This document shows, piece by piece, positions 1 through 7,535 of a stretch of 64,000 nt of DNA (positions are counted from its first letter, which is position 1; every line of letters starts with the position of its first letter). Position numbers and translations under genes: made by a program. A model generated the notes under the pieces. That model was not told the DNA's origin, ran no database searches, and was given only the letters and a program-made list of their open reading frames with translations. The stretch is from Myxococcus qinghaiensis (GTDB lineage: Bacteria > Myxococcota > Myxococcia > Myxococcales > Myxococcaceae): positions 1 through 64,000 of the forward strand of contig NZ_JAKCFA010000025.1 in assembly GCF_024198215.1 (NCBI RefSeq). The letters run 5' to 3'.

Positions 1-71
1 TGCTCCACCAGGTGCTCGTGGACCAGTCGTTCAATCTTCGATTCCAGCGTCGCAGTGGGTTTCGTTTGCAT
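1..71 (-). CDS. 5' end of an unidentified protein, truncated by the window edge
   Basis: Twenty-three codons are visible, read leftwards from an ATG at 71 and running off the window. The start reads MQTKPTATLESKIERLVHEH, a charged, probably helical N-terminus. It is divergent from the toxin-like gene at 149, which leaves only about 77 bases for both promoters. The Shine-Dalgarno match (GGCGG) is weak. No family can be assigned from so short a piece. Confidence 0.4.
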   Translation of the reverse strand, partial: MQTKPTATLESKIERLVHEHLVE

Positions 72-148
72 CCGCCACGGGTTGCACACCGCGACGACGG
101 CCTCAACACCACCCCTGAACGGTTACGAGCAGATGGGACGGCGGCTGG

Positions 149-1189
149 ATGGGGGCACCACAGTCAAACCAGAGCATGATGATTGGCGCGTGGGAGCGGC
201 ACCTGCATGTGGCGGAGCCTTCCCTGTATCTGCCCAGCATCGACCTCAAGGTGCCTAGCGTCGAGACCCTCGACGACGCGAAGGCCCAGCCCGATGCGCG
301 CCACACGAACGACATCGGACAGAGTTCTGGCTCCTCTAAGTCGGCCCTGACGTCCCTTCTGACCAAAGCATCCGAGAGCTTCGACATGAACTCGGAAATG
401 GTCCCCTGTGGACCACACCTTGGGTGCCACGCAAGCAAAGCCTTCGTTGGCTCGCAACTCGACAGCATGCTGAATGCATCGGCGGCGTATGACATGTACG
501 CCCCTGTCAGCAAACTCGCCGCAGCCAGCTTCGCCATCAACGAGTTCATCCCGTTCGTGTCAGCGGGTGAGAGCTATCTCGAAACCAAGTCAGCCTGCGG
601 CAACGGGGAAACGGGCCGCTGCGTCGTCGGCGCAGGGAAGACGGCCTTCTACACACTCTCGTCGGGACTTTCCGTCTATTCGATGGGCCGCAGTGGCGCA
701 GGACTGGCAAAGGGACTGCGCACTCCATCGACTTCCCTTCCTCGCCGGCTCAACATCAATCTGGGGCCTGCGGGGGCAAGCGCCAAGGCCGCAGGCAAGC
801 CTGGAGCCATGGTTGCTCAGCTCACTAAGAACACCTGCGGGCCTGCCTCCGGTGTCCAACTGCTGAAAGAGGCCGGAATCGAAGCCCACCAATCCAATTT
901 AACATCAGGATGGTTCCGAGGACTCAAGCCCGATTATCTGGCGGACAACCTCAACAAGTTCCAGCCGGGCTGGCAGGGAATGATGGCGTATCCAACGGAG
1001 CTTCAGTTCCGGGGAGTGGCATCGAGGGGTTCCTTCATTGCACGTATTGGCTCTCAACCAGGCCACTTCGTCATCGTTGACAAGGTCTCGAAGAACACGG
1101 TCTTCTTCCGAGACCCGGCTGGAGGGGTTTCTCGACAGATGAATTTCGCCAAGTTTCTCGATATCGTGAGTGGATTGGTTTTCAGATGA
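149..1189 (+). CDS. Toxin-like protein with C-terminal papain/C39-like cysteine protease domain
   Basis: 346 residues. The middle (about 110-190) is hydrophobic and Ala/Gly/Ser-rich with several cysteines, like the pre-toxin stretch of polymorphic toxins. The last 120 residues look like a papain-like/C39-like fold: a nucleophile motif NTCGPASGVQLLKEAG, then GHFVIVDKV (probable catalytic His) and FFRDPAGG (probable Asp). In this fold class such domains cleave peptide, isopeptide or thioester bonds. The gene overlaps the next one by ATGA, the usual arrangement of a toxin and its immunity protein. There is an in-frame stop at 116, so no Rhs, VgrG or other delivery domain is attached. A start at the ATG pair near 176 is also possible. 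The fold is read from motifs only; toxin function is inference. Confidence 0.7.
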   Translation: MGAPQSNQSMMIGAWERHLHVAEPSLYLPSIDLKVPSVETLDDAKAQPDARHTNDIGQSSGSSKSALTSLLTKASESFDMNSEMVPCGPHLGCHASKAFVGSQLDSMLNASAAYDMYAPVSKLAAASFAINEFIPFVSAGESYLETKSACGNGETGRCVVGAGKTAFYTLSSGLSVYSMGRSGAGLAKGLRTPSTSLPRRLNINLGPAGASAKAAGKPGAMVAQLTKNTCGPASGVQLLKEAGIEAHQSNLTSGWFRGLKPDYLADNLNKFQPGWQGMMAYPTELQFRGVASRGSFIARIGSQPGHFVIVDKVSKNTVFFRDPAGGVSRQMNFAKFLDIVSGLVFR

Positions 1190-1464
1190 CCTCACCACAC
1201 ATTCGAATCCACTACCACAGCATCAAGATGTTCTTGACGGTTGACCAGAACACCATGATGGCGGTCTTGCTTGAACAATTTGGTCCACACTTCACGATGG
1301 AGATTCAGCCCATGACGGAATCAGAAAAGGCCCTGGCGGAAGAGGACCTCGGCATCGTCACGGCCGTCCGGTCTCGTTTCTTCCTCGTGGAAGTACGCCC
1401 TGACCAGGAATTGATTCGGCACAAAGACCTGGAAGAAAGGATCATTCAAGAGGGCCGGAAGTAA
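1186..1464 (+). CDS. Small protein coupled to the toxin-like gene, candidate immunity protein
   Basis: 92 residues, acidic in the middle, with no signal peptide or membrane segment, so it should be cytoplasmic. Its ATG overlaps the TGA of the upstream toxin-like gene (ATGA), implying translational coupling. The C-terminal half (ALAEEDLGIVTAVRSRFFLV) looks like a small alpha/beta domain. I do not recognise the family. Size, charge and coupling suggest an immunity or chaperone protein for the protease-like toxin; this rests on position, not homology. Confidence 0.65.
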   Translation: MTSPHIRIHYHSIKMFLTVDQNTMMAVLLEQFGPHFTMEIQPMTESEKALAEEDLGIVTAVRSRFFLVEVRPDQELIRHKDLEERIIQEGRK

Positions 1465-1637
1465 CGTCATGACGCCAGAAGGCACGCCTAATCCCTTTAA
1501 AGGATATCGAAAGCAGCGTCGCCCATCTCCCGGTGGCTCCAACCCACCGGGAGGTCTCATCTGCGTCACGGCGGATGGCATAGAGGGCATGCCAGCTGGA
1601 GAATCGGCTCCGGGAGCGCCCTTCAAACAAGGCAGTC

Positions 1638-2077
1638 ATGAACGAGAAGAACTTGAGGGGAGTGCAAAGCGATAACCTGGCTCAAGAACCCTCATCCCCT
1701 CTTCCGTCCATGTCGAGTTCACGGCCCTGAAACAGGAGTCCTTTGACTTCCTGATGAACATCATCGAGCGGGGCAGCGGCACGCCTCGACAACTCAGGAA
1801 CGCACTCTTGATGGCCTCGAAGATGCGGGGGTGGGGAAGAGCGCATTTTACACTCACGCTACCTGGTCTCTGCGAGCACGGAGACGTCAAGGTGCGGACC
1901 ACTGCACTCCGCATCCTTGTCTTGTGGCTCAAGCAGGCAAGAGCATCCCCAGCAGAACGAATCGAAGGCTCCGATGAACGCTCCTTCGACGAGCCCATCA
2001 ACAAGGCTCTTGCGCTCGGGGTCGACGAAGGCACCGAGTCTCTCGCGCGCAAGCATTTGGTCTCTCCCGCTGAGTAG
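1638..2077 (+). pseudogene. Decayed small ORF, apparently split by a one-base frameshift
   Basis: An ATG at 1638 opens a frame (MNEKNLRGVQSDNLAQ...) that stops at 1730. Another frame of the same strand is open from 1676 and reads through VHVEFTALKQESFDFLMNII to the stop at 2077; its only ATG is at 1754, well inside sequence that already looks coding. Adding one base near 1690-1712 would join the two into a protein of about 145 residues. The 107-residue remainder from 1754 is helical and soluble-looking. It follows the toxin/immunity pair and may be a second, dead immunity gene. If 1754 is the true start, the gene is simply intact and short. No family recognised. Confidence 0.4.
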
Positions 2078-2142
2078 CCCCTCCACGGCATCGGAGAGAT
2101 TCCCCCCGTGCCCTCATCCGGTGTGCAGAACCCGCAATCACC

Positions 2143-2550
2143 TCACACCGTCACCAGCACCGAAGTGCACGCCCGGCACCGCCGTGCCTCCAACGGAATC
2201 GTCTCCAGGCACTCCGGACACACCTTCGTCGTGGCGGGCGCGGGCTCGCCCTTCTTCCCGCGCTTCGCCCACGCCTGCCCCACCTTCGCCACCACGATGA
2301 ACAGCACCGCCGCGATGATGAGGAAGTCGAGCACCGCGCCCAACAGGTGCCCCCACCGCAGGTTCAGCGACGTCGCCGTCGCGTTGCGCCAGTCACCTCC
2401 CGGCAGCACCGCGCCGACCACTGGCATCACCAGGTCCGCCACCACCGCGGCCACAATGGCGGAGAACGCGTTCCCCATCACCACCGCCACCGCCAGGTCC
2501 ACGACATTGCCCTTCAGGGCGAACTGCTTGAACTCCGAGAGCAGGGACAT
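2143..2550 (-). CDS. mscL: Large-conductance mechanosensitive channel MscL with zinc-ribbon tail
   Basis: 135 residues. The N-terminal amphipathic helix and first membrane helix (MSLLSEFKQFALKGNVVDLA, then VVMGNAFSAIVAAVVADL) match MscL closely, and a second membrane helix follows (LDFLIIAAVLFIVVAKV). MscL forms the inner-membrane pore that releases solutes on hypo-osmotic shock. The C-terminus ends in two CxxC pairs (CPEC and CRAC, about 19 residues apart), a zinc-ribbon-like extension absent from E. coli MscL but seen in some other lineages. The ATG at 2550 follows a strong GGAGGGG site. It is a single gene, convergent with the decayed ORF. Confidence 0.95.
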   Translation of the reverse strand: MSLLSEFKQFALKGNVVDLAVAVVMGNAFSAIVAAVVADLVMPVVGAVLPGGDWRNATATSLNLRWGHLLGAVLDFLIIAAVLFIVVAKVGQAWAKRGKKGEPAPATTKVCPECLETIPLEARRCRACTSVLVTV

Positions 2551-2678
2551 GGGTACACCCCTCCGTCACCGGATGGCCTGCTCCCCGTATGCCTTGGCAC
2601 CAGCCGGAGGGCCCCGGAAACGGACGGCACCCTAACCGCCCCACCCCGCACCCTCGGCTCGCCCGACAGGGCACACTG

Positions 2679-3758
2679 TCACGTGGTGGGCGAAGTCGGC
2701 TCGGACGTCACGGGCACCGGCATCACCGTGCCCCCGTACTGCGTCGCAGCCAACGTGCCGCACGCCGCCCCAATCTCCTTGCCCCCTGAATACCGCCGCG
2801 CCACCGGCGCCTTCAGAATCTGCAAGTAATCCCGGAACGCGCTCAGCTCCTCCGCCGACGGCGGCTGGTACTTCCCCGTCGGGTCCGTCACGTCGATGAG
2901 GTCCACCTTGATGGGAATCCCCTCGAAGGCCACCTTCAACGCCTCCGCGTCCTCCCGCTCCAGGTTGAAGCCCGATATCGCCACATAGGCAATCATCGCC
3001 CGCTCGCGCCGCACCTGGCTGTACTCGCGAATCGCCTCAATCAGCTCCGGCAACGGATGCGTCTTCTCAATCGGAAGCACCTTCATCCGCTTCTCGGAAA
3101 TCGCGCTCGTCACCGAGAAGGCCAGCCGGTACGGATGCCCCTCCTTCGTGTAGCGACGAATCGCCGGCACATGCCCCGCCGTCGAGAAGGTGATGGACTG
3201 CCCCGAAATCGAGAAGCCCGCCGGATTCGAGAGGATTCCCGCGGCCCTCAACGTCTCCTTGTAGTTGAGCAGCGGCTCCCCCATCCCCATGAACACCACA
3301 CCCCGCACCGGCCGGTCCGCCTCCGCCCGCACCTGAAGCACCTGGTCCAGAATCTCCCAGGTCTGCAAGTTCCGTTTGAAACCCAACTTCCCCGTCATGC
3401 AGAAGTCGCACGCCAGCGCGCAGCCCACCTGGCTGGACACGCAGACGACGTACTTCTCATCGAAGATGGGAATCCGGACGGCCTCAATCCGCCCGCCCAG
3501 GGGCGAGTCGAAGAGGTACTTCACGAAGCCGTCGTCCGCCCGACGCCGCTCCACGACCTGGAGGCTGGGCATCTCGGCGTGGGCCTTCAGGTGGTCCGCC
3601 ACCCGCCGGGGCACCTGGGGCGAACGGGCGACTTCCTCCACCGAGCCAAGCCCGTGGGCGAAGACGGCGGCGAACACCTTGCGGACCGCGGTGGGGGACG
3701 GGGAGAAGGGCGCAAGCGCCTCGGCCAGCTCCGGCAGCGACAGTTGCTTCAGGTTCAC
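2679..3758 (-). CDS. rlmN: Dual-specificity 23S rRNA/tRNA adenine-C2 methyltransferase RlmN
   Basis: 359 residues from a GTG at 3758. RlmN is a radical-SAM enzyme that methylates C2 of A2503 in 23S rRNA and A37 in some tRNAs. The CX3CX2C cluster motif CALACDFC lies at residues 113-120, followed by MTGKLGF. The glycine-rich SAM-binding GMGEPLLN and the C-terminal methyl-carrying cysteine context IGAACGTLA are both present. The GTG overlaps the TGA of the upstream zinc-finger gene (GTGA), so translation is probably coupled and rlmN lies in an operon with an ECF sigma factor and its putative anti-sigma. The frame is open further upstream, but that part overlaps the neighbour and is not RlmN-like. 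Confidence 0.96.
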   Translation of the reverse strand: MNLKQLSLPELAEALAPFSPSPTAVRKVFAAVFAHGLGSVEEVARSPQVPRRVADHLKAHAEMPSLQVVERRRADDGFVKYLFDSPLGGRIEAVRIPIFDEKYVVCVSSQVGCALACDFCMTGKLGFKRNLQTWEILDQVLQVRAEADRPVRGVVFMGMGEPLLNYKETLRAAGILSNPAGFSISGQSITFSTAGHVPAIRRYTKEGHPYRLAFSVTSAISEKRMKVLPIEKTHPLPELIEAIREYSQVRRERAMIAYVAISGFNLEREDAEALKVAFEGIPIKVDLIDVTDPTGKYQPPSAEELSAFRDYLQILKAPVARRYSGGKEIGAACGTLAATQYGGTVMPVPVTSEPTSPTT

Positions 3759-3994
3759 GAGGCGGACTTGATTTTGGTGCGAAGGAACTCCGTCAGCTTG
3801 GAGCTGACCTCCTTCGGCATCCTCGCCGCCAGCGCGCGCTTGCACAGACTGGGCGTCGCCCGGTACGTGTTCAAGAACTCCTCACAGGGCGAGCACCCCG
3901 ACAGGTGCTCCTGGAGGTGGCGCGACTCCTCGGGCGACATCTCGCCCTCGAGGTATTCCAGCAGGAGGTTGATTGAGTCTTTACAGGTGTACAT
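3755..3994 (-). CDS. Zinc-finger (zf-HC2) protein, putative anti-sigma factor
   Basis: 79 residues from the ATG at 3994, which has GAGG about nine bases upstream; a GTG at 4018 would add eight residues. The core HLQEHLSGCSPCEEF holds the Hx3Cx2C motif of zinc-binding anti-sigma domains, preceded by an acidic helix (YLEGEMSPEESRH). There is no membrane segment, so it would be a soluble ZAS-type anti-sigma acting on the ECF factor 69 bases upstream, possibly redox-sensitive through the Zn-Cys site. The gene overlaps rlmN by four bases. The sigma/anti-sigma pairing is inferred from adjacency and family. Confidence 0.82.
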   Translation of the reverse strand: MYTCKDSINLLLEYLEGEMSPEESRHLQEHLSGCSPCEEFLNTYRATPSLCKRALAARMPKEVSSKLTEFLRTKIKSAS

Positions 3995-4063
3995 CCGAAC
4001 CTCGGCTGGCTGCGGCACGCCCTCGTCCTCGCTTCGGAAGATGCGGAGCCCCCCAGTTGCGTT

Positions 4064-4678
4064 TCACGGACCGCGATTGTCCCGGTTGTAGAAGGCGTCA
4101 ATGGCCTCCCGAAGCGCGAGACGAGCCCGGTGCAGGCGGCTCTTGATGGCGGGAATGGAATCCCCCGTCACCTCTGCAATCTGTTCGTAACTGAGGCCGT
4201 CCACGTCTTTCAAGAGGAAGACCTCACGATACCCCTCAGGCAGCCTGTCCGCCGATTGCCGGATGGCCTGCCCCAGCTCGGCGTCCAGGGCCTTCTCCTC
4301 GGCGTCCCGGCTCCAGTCCGACACCGGGTAGTCCGCCAGCGTACCCCGGGGAGTGAACTCCGGCCCCTGGAGCTCCACCTCGGCGGCCTGCGTCACCCGC
4401 CGGTGGCGCAAGCGCATGAGCGCATGGTTGGCCGCTATCCGGTGCACCCAGGAGCCGAAGGCCGCATCCCCGCGGAAATCCTTGAGATGTTGGTAGGCCG
4501 ACAGGAAGGTGTCCTGGGTGATTTCGGCGGCGTCCGCCTCCGAGCGGGTCATCCGCAGGGCGAGACCGTACACCTTGTCCTGGTGTGACTCCACCAGGGC
4601 CTCGAAGGCGGACATGTCCCCATCCTGCGCGCGGGCGAGGAGCTGGCGATCATCTTCCGTGGCGACCTCGTCGGGCAT
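4064..4678 (-). CDS. ECF-type RNA polymerase sigma factor (RpoE-like)
   Basis: 204 residues from the ATG at 4678. Region 2 is clear (ALVESHQDKVYGLALRMT, DAAEITQDTFLSAYQHL, FGSWVHRIAANHALMRLR), as is region 4 (LPEGYREVFLLKDVDGLSY, then EQIAEVTGDSIPAIKSRLHR). It would direct RNA polymerase to a dedicated promoter set under control of the zinc-finger protein encoded next. The reading frame stays open upstream to 4939, but those residues are a low-complexity Ala/Gly shadow of the antisense glycosylase gene. Probable first gene of a sigma / anti-sigma / rlmN operon. Confidence 0.93.
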   Translation of the reverse strand: MPDEVATEDDRQLLARAQDGDMSAFEALVESHQDKVYGLALRMTRSEADAAEITQDTFLSAYQHLKDFRGDAAFGSWVHRIAANHALMRLRHRRVTQAAEVELQGPEFTPRGTLADYPVSDWSRDAEEKALDAELGQAIRQSADRLPEGYREVFLLKDVDGLSYEQIAEVTGDSIPAIKSRLHRARLALREAIDAFYNRDNRGP

Positions 4679-4713
4679 GGCGGGGCGCACCCAACCAGCC
4701 GGAAGCGCCTTCG

Positions 4714-5307
4714 TCAAGGCCGGTTGCGAGCTCTCGTCGAAGGCCGCTTGCTGACGTGTTGACTGTCCCGGACCCAGAGCCGGAAGGGCTCGTGGGCCCA
4801 CGCCCCCGCGTAGTCCACGCCGATGCGCGGCCCGCGCTCCACCCGCGCCTCCGCCACCTCCACCCCCGGCAGCAGGTGCAGCCCCGGCGAGCTCAGCTCC
4901 AGCCGGTTGTGCCCCAGCGTCAGCCCCAGCGCCTTGCACAGCTTGCCCGGCCCGTCCGTGCGCACCCCGGCCTCAAGCCCCTCCACCGGCTCCACCGCGC
5001 GCACCAGCACCGCCGCCGCGACGCCGGGCGCGTCCGTGACGACGTTGAAGCAGTGGTGCATCCCGTAGATGAGGTACATGTACGCCCGCCCGGGGGGGCC
5101 GAACATCACCTCCGTGCGCGGGGTGAGCCCCTTGGCCGCATGGCAGGCCAGGTCGTGCTCCCCGATGTACGCCTCCGTCTCGACGATTCGACCCACCCGG
5201 CGCTGGCCGGCGGCGTCCACCACCACGAGCAGGGTTCCCAGAAGCTCCCGGGCGACCACCAGGGCCGGCCGCGCATAGAAGGAAGAGGGCAAGACAGTCA
5301 CTGTCAC
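4714..5307 (-). CDS. mpg: DNA-3-methyladenine glycosylase (AAG/MPG family)
   Basis: About 197 residues. The enzyme excises 3-methyladenine and other alkylated or deaminated purines in base excision repair. Family landmarks are ARELLGTLLV, IVETEAYIGEHDLACHA (with the catalytic Glu), RTEVMFGPPGRAYMYLIYGM, and the C-terminal GPGKLCKALGL and RIGVDYAG. I place the start at the GTG of VTVTVLPSSFYARP; a second GTG lies two codons on. The frame is open for 69 more codons upstream, but these lie in the divergent malQ promoter region and are not conserved-looking. It ends 35 bases before the ECF sigma start, so read-through is possible. Confidence 0.93.
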   Translation of the reverse strand: MTVTVLPSSFYARPALVVARELLGTLLVVVDAAGQRRVGRIVETEAYIGEHDLACHAAKGLTPRTEVMFGPPGRAYMYLIYGMHHCFNVVTDAPGVAAAVLVRAVEPVEGLEAGVRTDGPGKLCKALGLTLGHNRLELSSPGLHLLPGVEVAEARVERGPRIGVDYAGAWAHEPFRLWVRDSQHVSKRPSTRARNRP

Positions 5308-5440
5308 CCCGGGATTGTACCGGCCAACACATGGGTGCGCCGCAGAAGGTGCTTCCGTCCTCCAGCGAAAACCCGCCGCGCGATTCCTGGTATCGGACCA
5401 GTTCACTCCGGGGCAGGTGTGGTGCAGATTGCGCCGCACC

Positions 5441-6991
5441 ATGTCCACCCCCGGCCGGCTCTCCGGTCTCCTGCTTCCGCTGTTCTCTCTCCGCGCCCCG
5501 ACGGATTTCGGCATCGGCGACTTCGGCGCGCTGGATGGGATGTTCTCCTGGATGAAGGCCGCGCGTCAGAAGCTCTTGATGCTGCTGCCGCTCCTGCCCA
5601 CCGCGCCCGGTGACTCCAGCCCCTACGCCACCCGGTCGGCGTTCGGCCTCAACCCGCTCTTCATCGACCTGCACGCCCTGCCGGAGTTCATCGCCTCCGG
5701 CGGCGAGGGCGCCTTCTCCGAGGAGCAGCGCAAGCAGCTCGCCGAGGCCCGCGCCGCGCCGCGCGTCCGCTACGACCTGGTCTTCCCCCTCAAGGACGCC
5801 GCCTTCGCGCGCGCCTTCGACACCTTCGAGGAGCAGCACTGGACCCGCCAGACGGAGCGCGCCCGCGCCTTCCGCCAGTGGCGCGAGGCCCAGGCCGACT
5901 GGCTGGAGACCTACGCCCTCTTCACCGCCATCAGCGAGGAGCAGCAGCGCCGCGCGTGGTGGGAGTGGCCGGAGGGCCTGCGCACGCGCCAGCCCGAGGC
6001 GCTGCGCGCCAAGGCGACGGAGCTGGAGCGCCGGGTGCGCTATCACGCGTGGCTCCAGTGGGTGGCCGAGCAGCAGTGGGACGCGGCGCGCGCCAGGGCG
6101 AAGACGCAGGACGTGCTCCTCTGCGGCGACGAGCCCTTCATCATCGGCCAGGACAGCGCGGACTGCTGGGCCAACCCCACCATCCTCCGTCGCGACGCGC
6201 GGCTGGGCGTGCCGCCGGATGACTTCTCCGCCACCGGCCAGGACTGGGGCCTGCCCTACTTCGACTTCGCCGCCATGCAGAAGGACGACTACGCGTGGCT
6301 GCGCGCCCGCGCGAAGAAGGCGGCCAGCTACTACGACTTGCGCCGGGTGGACCACGCGGTCGGCTACTTCCGGCAGTGGATTCGCGACGAGAAGACACCC
6401 ACAGGGCGCTTCATCCCCCCGGACGAGGAGAGCCACAAGAGACAGGGCCGCAAGCACTTCGAGCTGCTCTCCGAGGGCGCGGGCATCGTCGCCGAGGACC
6501 TGGGCGTGATTCCCCCCTTCGTGCGGCAGATACTCGCGGAGCTGAAGCTGCCCGGCTACCGGGTGATGCGCTGGGAGCGCGACGACAGCGTCTACCGGAA
6601 CCCGCACCAGTTCCCCGCCGTGTCCCTCGTCACGACGGGCACCCATGACACCGACACGATGGCGGAGTGGTGGGAGGGCGCCCGCGACGACGAGCGTCAA
6701 GCCGCCGCGCGCGCCTGGCCGGAGCTGCAGGGCGTGACGGTGACGCGCGAGTTCACCCCGGAGGTGCACCGGGGCCTGCTCGCCGCGGCGCTCAACTCCA
6801 GCAGCGACTTGTGCGTGCTGCCCTGGCAGGACGTGCTCGGCACCCGGGACCGCATCAACCTGCCGGGCTCCATGAGCGACTCGAACTGGGCGTACCGCAT
6901 CTCCCAGGACGTGGGCGCGCTCATGACGGACCCCACGACGAAGGACGCGGCCGAGAAGCTGGCCTGGCTCACCGCCTCCGCCCGCCGCTGA
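5441..6991 (+). CDS. malQ: 4-alpha-glucanotransferase (amylomaltase, GH77)
   Basis: 516 residues. MalQ transfers alpha-1,4-glucan segments between maltodextrins in cytoplasmic glycogen and maltose metabolism. The N-terminus has the GH77 signature (LFSLRAPTDFGIGDFGAL, then GDSSPYATRSAFGLNPLFID). Catalytic positions are present: the nucleophile Asp near 304 in RRVDHAVGYFRQWI, the acid/base Glu near 352 in IVAEDLGVIPP and the Asp near 403 in GTHDTDTMAEWW. The ATG at 5441 has a poor ribosome-binding site but begins exactly where family similarity starts. It is divergent from mpg and ends in a shared terminator hairpin. The branching-type GH13 gene lies 29 kb away. Confidence 0.96.
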   Translation: MSTPGRLSGLLLPLFSLRAPTDFGIGDFGALDGMFSWMKAARQKLLMLLPLLPTAPGDSSPYATRSAFGLNPLFIDLHALPEFIASGGEGAFSEEQRKQLAEARAAPRVRYDLVFPLKDAAFARAFDTFEEQHWTRQTERARAFRQWREAQADWLETYALFTAISEEQQRRAWWEWPEGLRTRQPEALRAKATELERRVRYHAWLQWVAEQQWDAARARAKTQDVLLCGDEPFIIGQDSADCWANPTILRRDARLGVPPDDFSATGQDWGLPYFDFAAMQKDDYAWLRARAKKAASYYDLRRVDHAVGYFRQWIRDEKTPTGRFIPPDEESHKRQGRKHFELLSEGAGIVAEDLGVIPPFVRQILAELKLPGYRVMRWERDDSVYRNPHQFPAVSLVTTGTHDTDTMAEWWEGARDDERQAAARAWPELQGVTVTREFTPEVHRGLLAAALNSSSDLCVLPWQDVLGTRDRINLPGSMSDSNWAYRISQDVGALMTDPTTKDAAEKLAWLTASARR

Positions 6992-7011
6992 CCCGAAGAC
7001 ACCGCTGACTT

Positions 7012-7037
7012 CGTCCGGGAGAAGTCCCTCCCGGACG
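7012..7037. terminator. Bidirectional terminator hairpin between malQ and the lipoprotein gene
   Basis: Perfect 10-bp inverted repeat CGTCCGGGAG / CTCCCGGACG with a 6-base loop, lying between two convergent stop codons. There is no U-tract on either strand. Confidence 0.75.
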
Positions 7038-7060
7038 GAGTCACCGCTACCCCACGGCGG

Positions 7061-7372
7061 TCAGTCGATGCACTTCACCTGACCCGGGAAGCCATCGAAG
7101 ATGGCGCAGCGGCGGTTGGCGTTGGCGCACTCCAGCCGCGCGCAGACGTCCTCGGTGACACAGATGGGCGGCGAGCGGCCGAATTCCAGGAATACCTCGG
7201 CGCAGAACTCGAAGGAGTCCGCGCAGCCGAAGGAGCCGCAGTAGTCCGCGTCGGCCAGGCTCTCGCCCTCCTTCACGCGCACCACCTCGTCATCATCCAC
7301 GCCGCAGGCGGCGGTGGCGAGCGCCGACACCACGCAGAACACCAGGACTCTGATTCGCCGGGACAGGAGCAT
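7061..7372 (-). CDS. Small cysteine-rich lipoprotein
   Basis: 103 residues from the ATG at 7372. The N-terminus is a lipoprotein signal (RRIRVLVFCVVSALATAAC) with the lipobox cysteine at about 22, so the mature protein is lipid-anchored in the inner or outer membrane. The mature part is acidic and has eight more cysteines in a regular spread (YCGSFGC, CAEV, ICVTEDVC, LECANANRRC, VKC), suggesting four disulphides. I do not recognise the family. The gene is divergent from the tamA-like gene and convergent with malQ. Confidence 0.75.
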   Translation of the reverse strand: MLLSRRIRVLVFCVVSALATAACGVDDDEVVRVKEGESLADADYCGSFGCADSFEFCAEVFLEFGRSPPICVTEDVCARLECANANRRCAIFDGFPGQVKCID

Positions 7373-7535
7373 GGGCCCCAATCTGGCGCACCTTGGCGCG
7401 GCTTGCACGTCTCCGTGTCCGTCCGGCAAGGACCAGCCGACAGGACCGGGCGACAAGACGTTGGAATGCGACAAAGGGATGAGCTCGTCCTCCAGAGGAC
7501 GCGTCAGCCGCTTGCCTTCCTTGTATGAACAGTCC

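Noticed and set aside
1469..1675. 68-codon ORF after the candidate immunity gene (MTPEGTPNPFKGYRKQRR...)
   Set aside because: Pro/Gly-rich with no fold-like pattern, overlapped by the 1638 ORF; the ribosome site is weak. Not enough to call a gene.
1636..2091. 151-codon antisense ORF over the decayed gene
   Set aside because: Ser/Arg-rich shadow composition; the opposite strand has the more protein-like sequence.
4973..6769. 598-codon antisense ORF over malQ
   Set aside because: Arg/Gly/Ala/His-rich sequence typical of the complement of a GC-rich gene; its end only echoes mpg in another frame.
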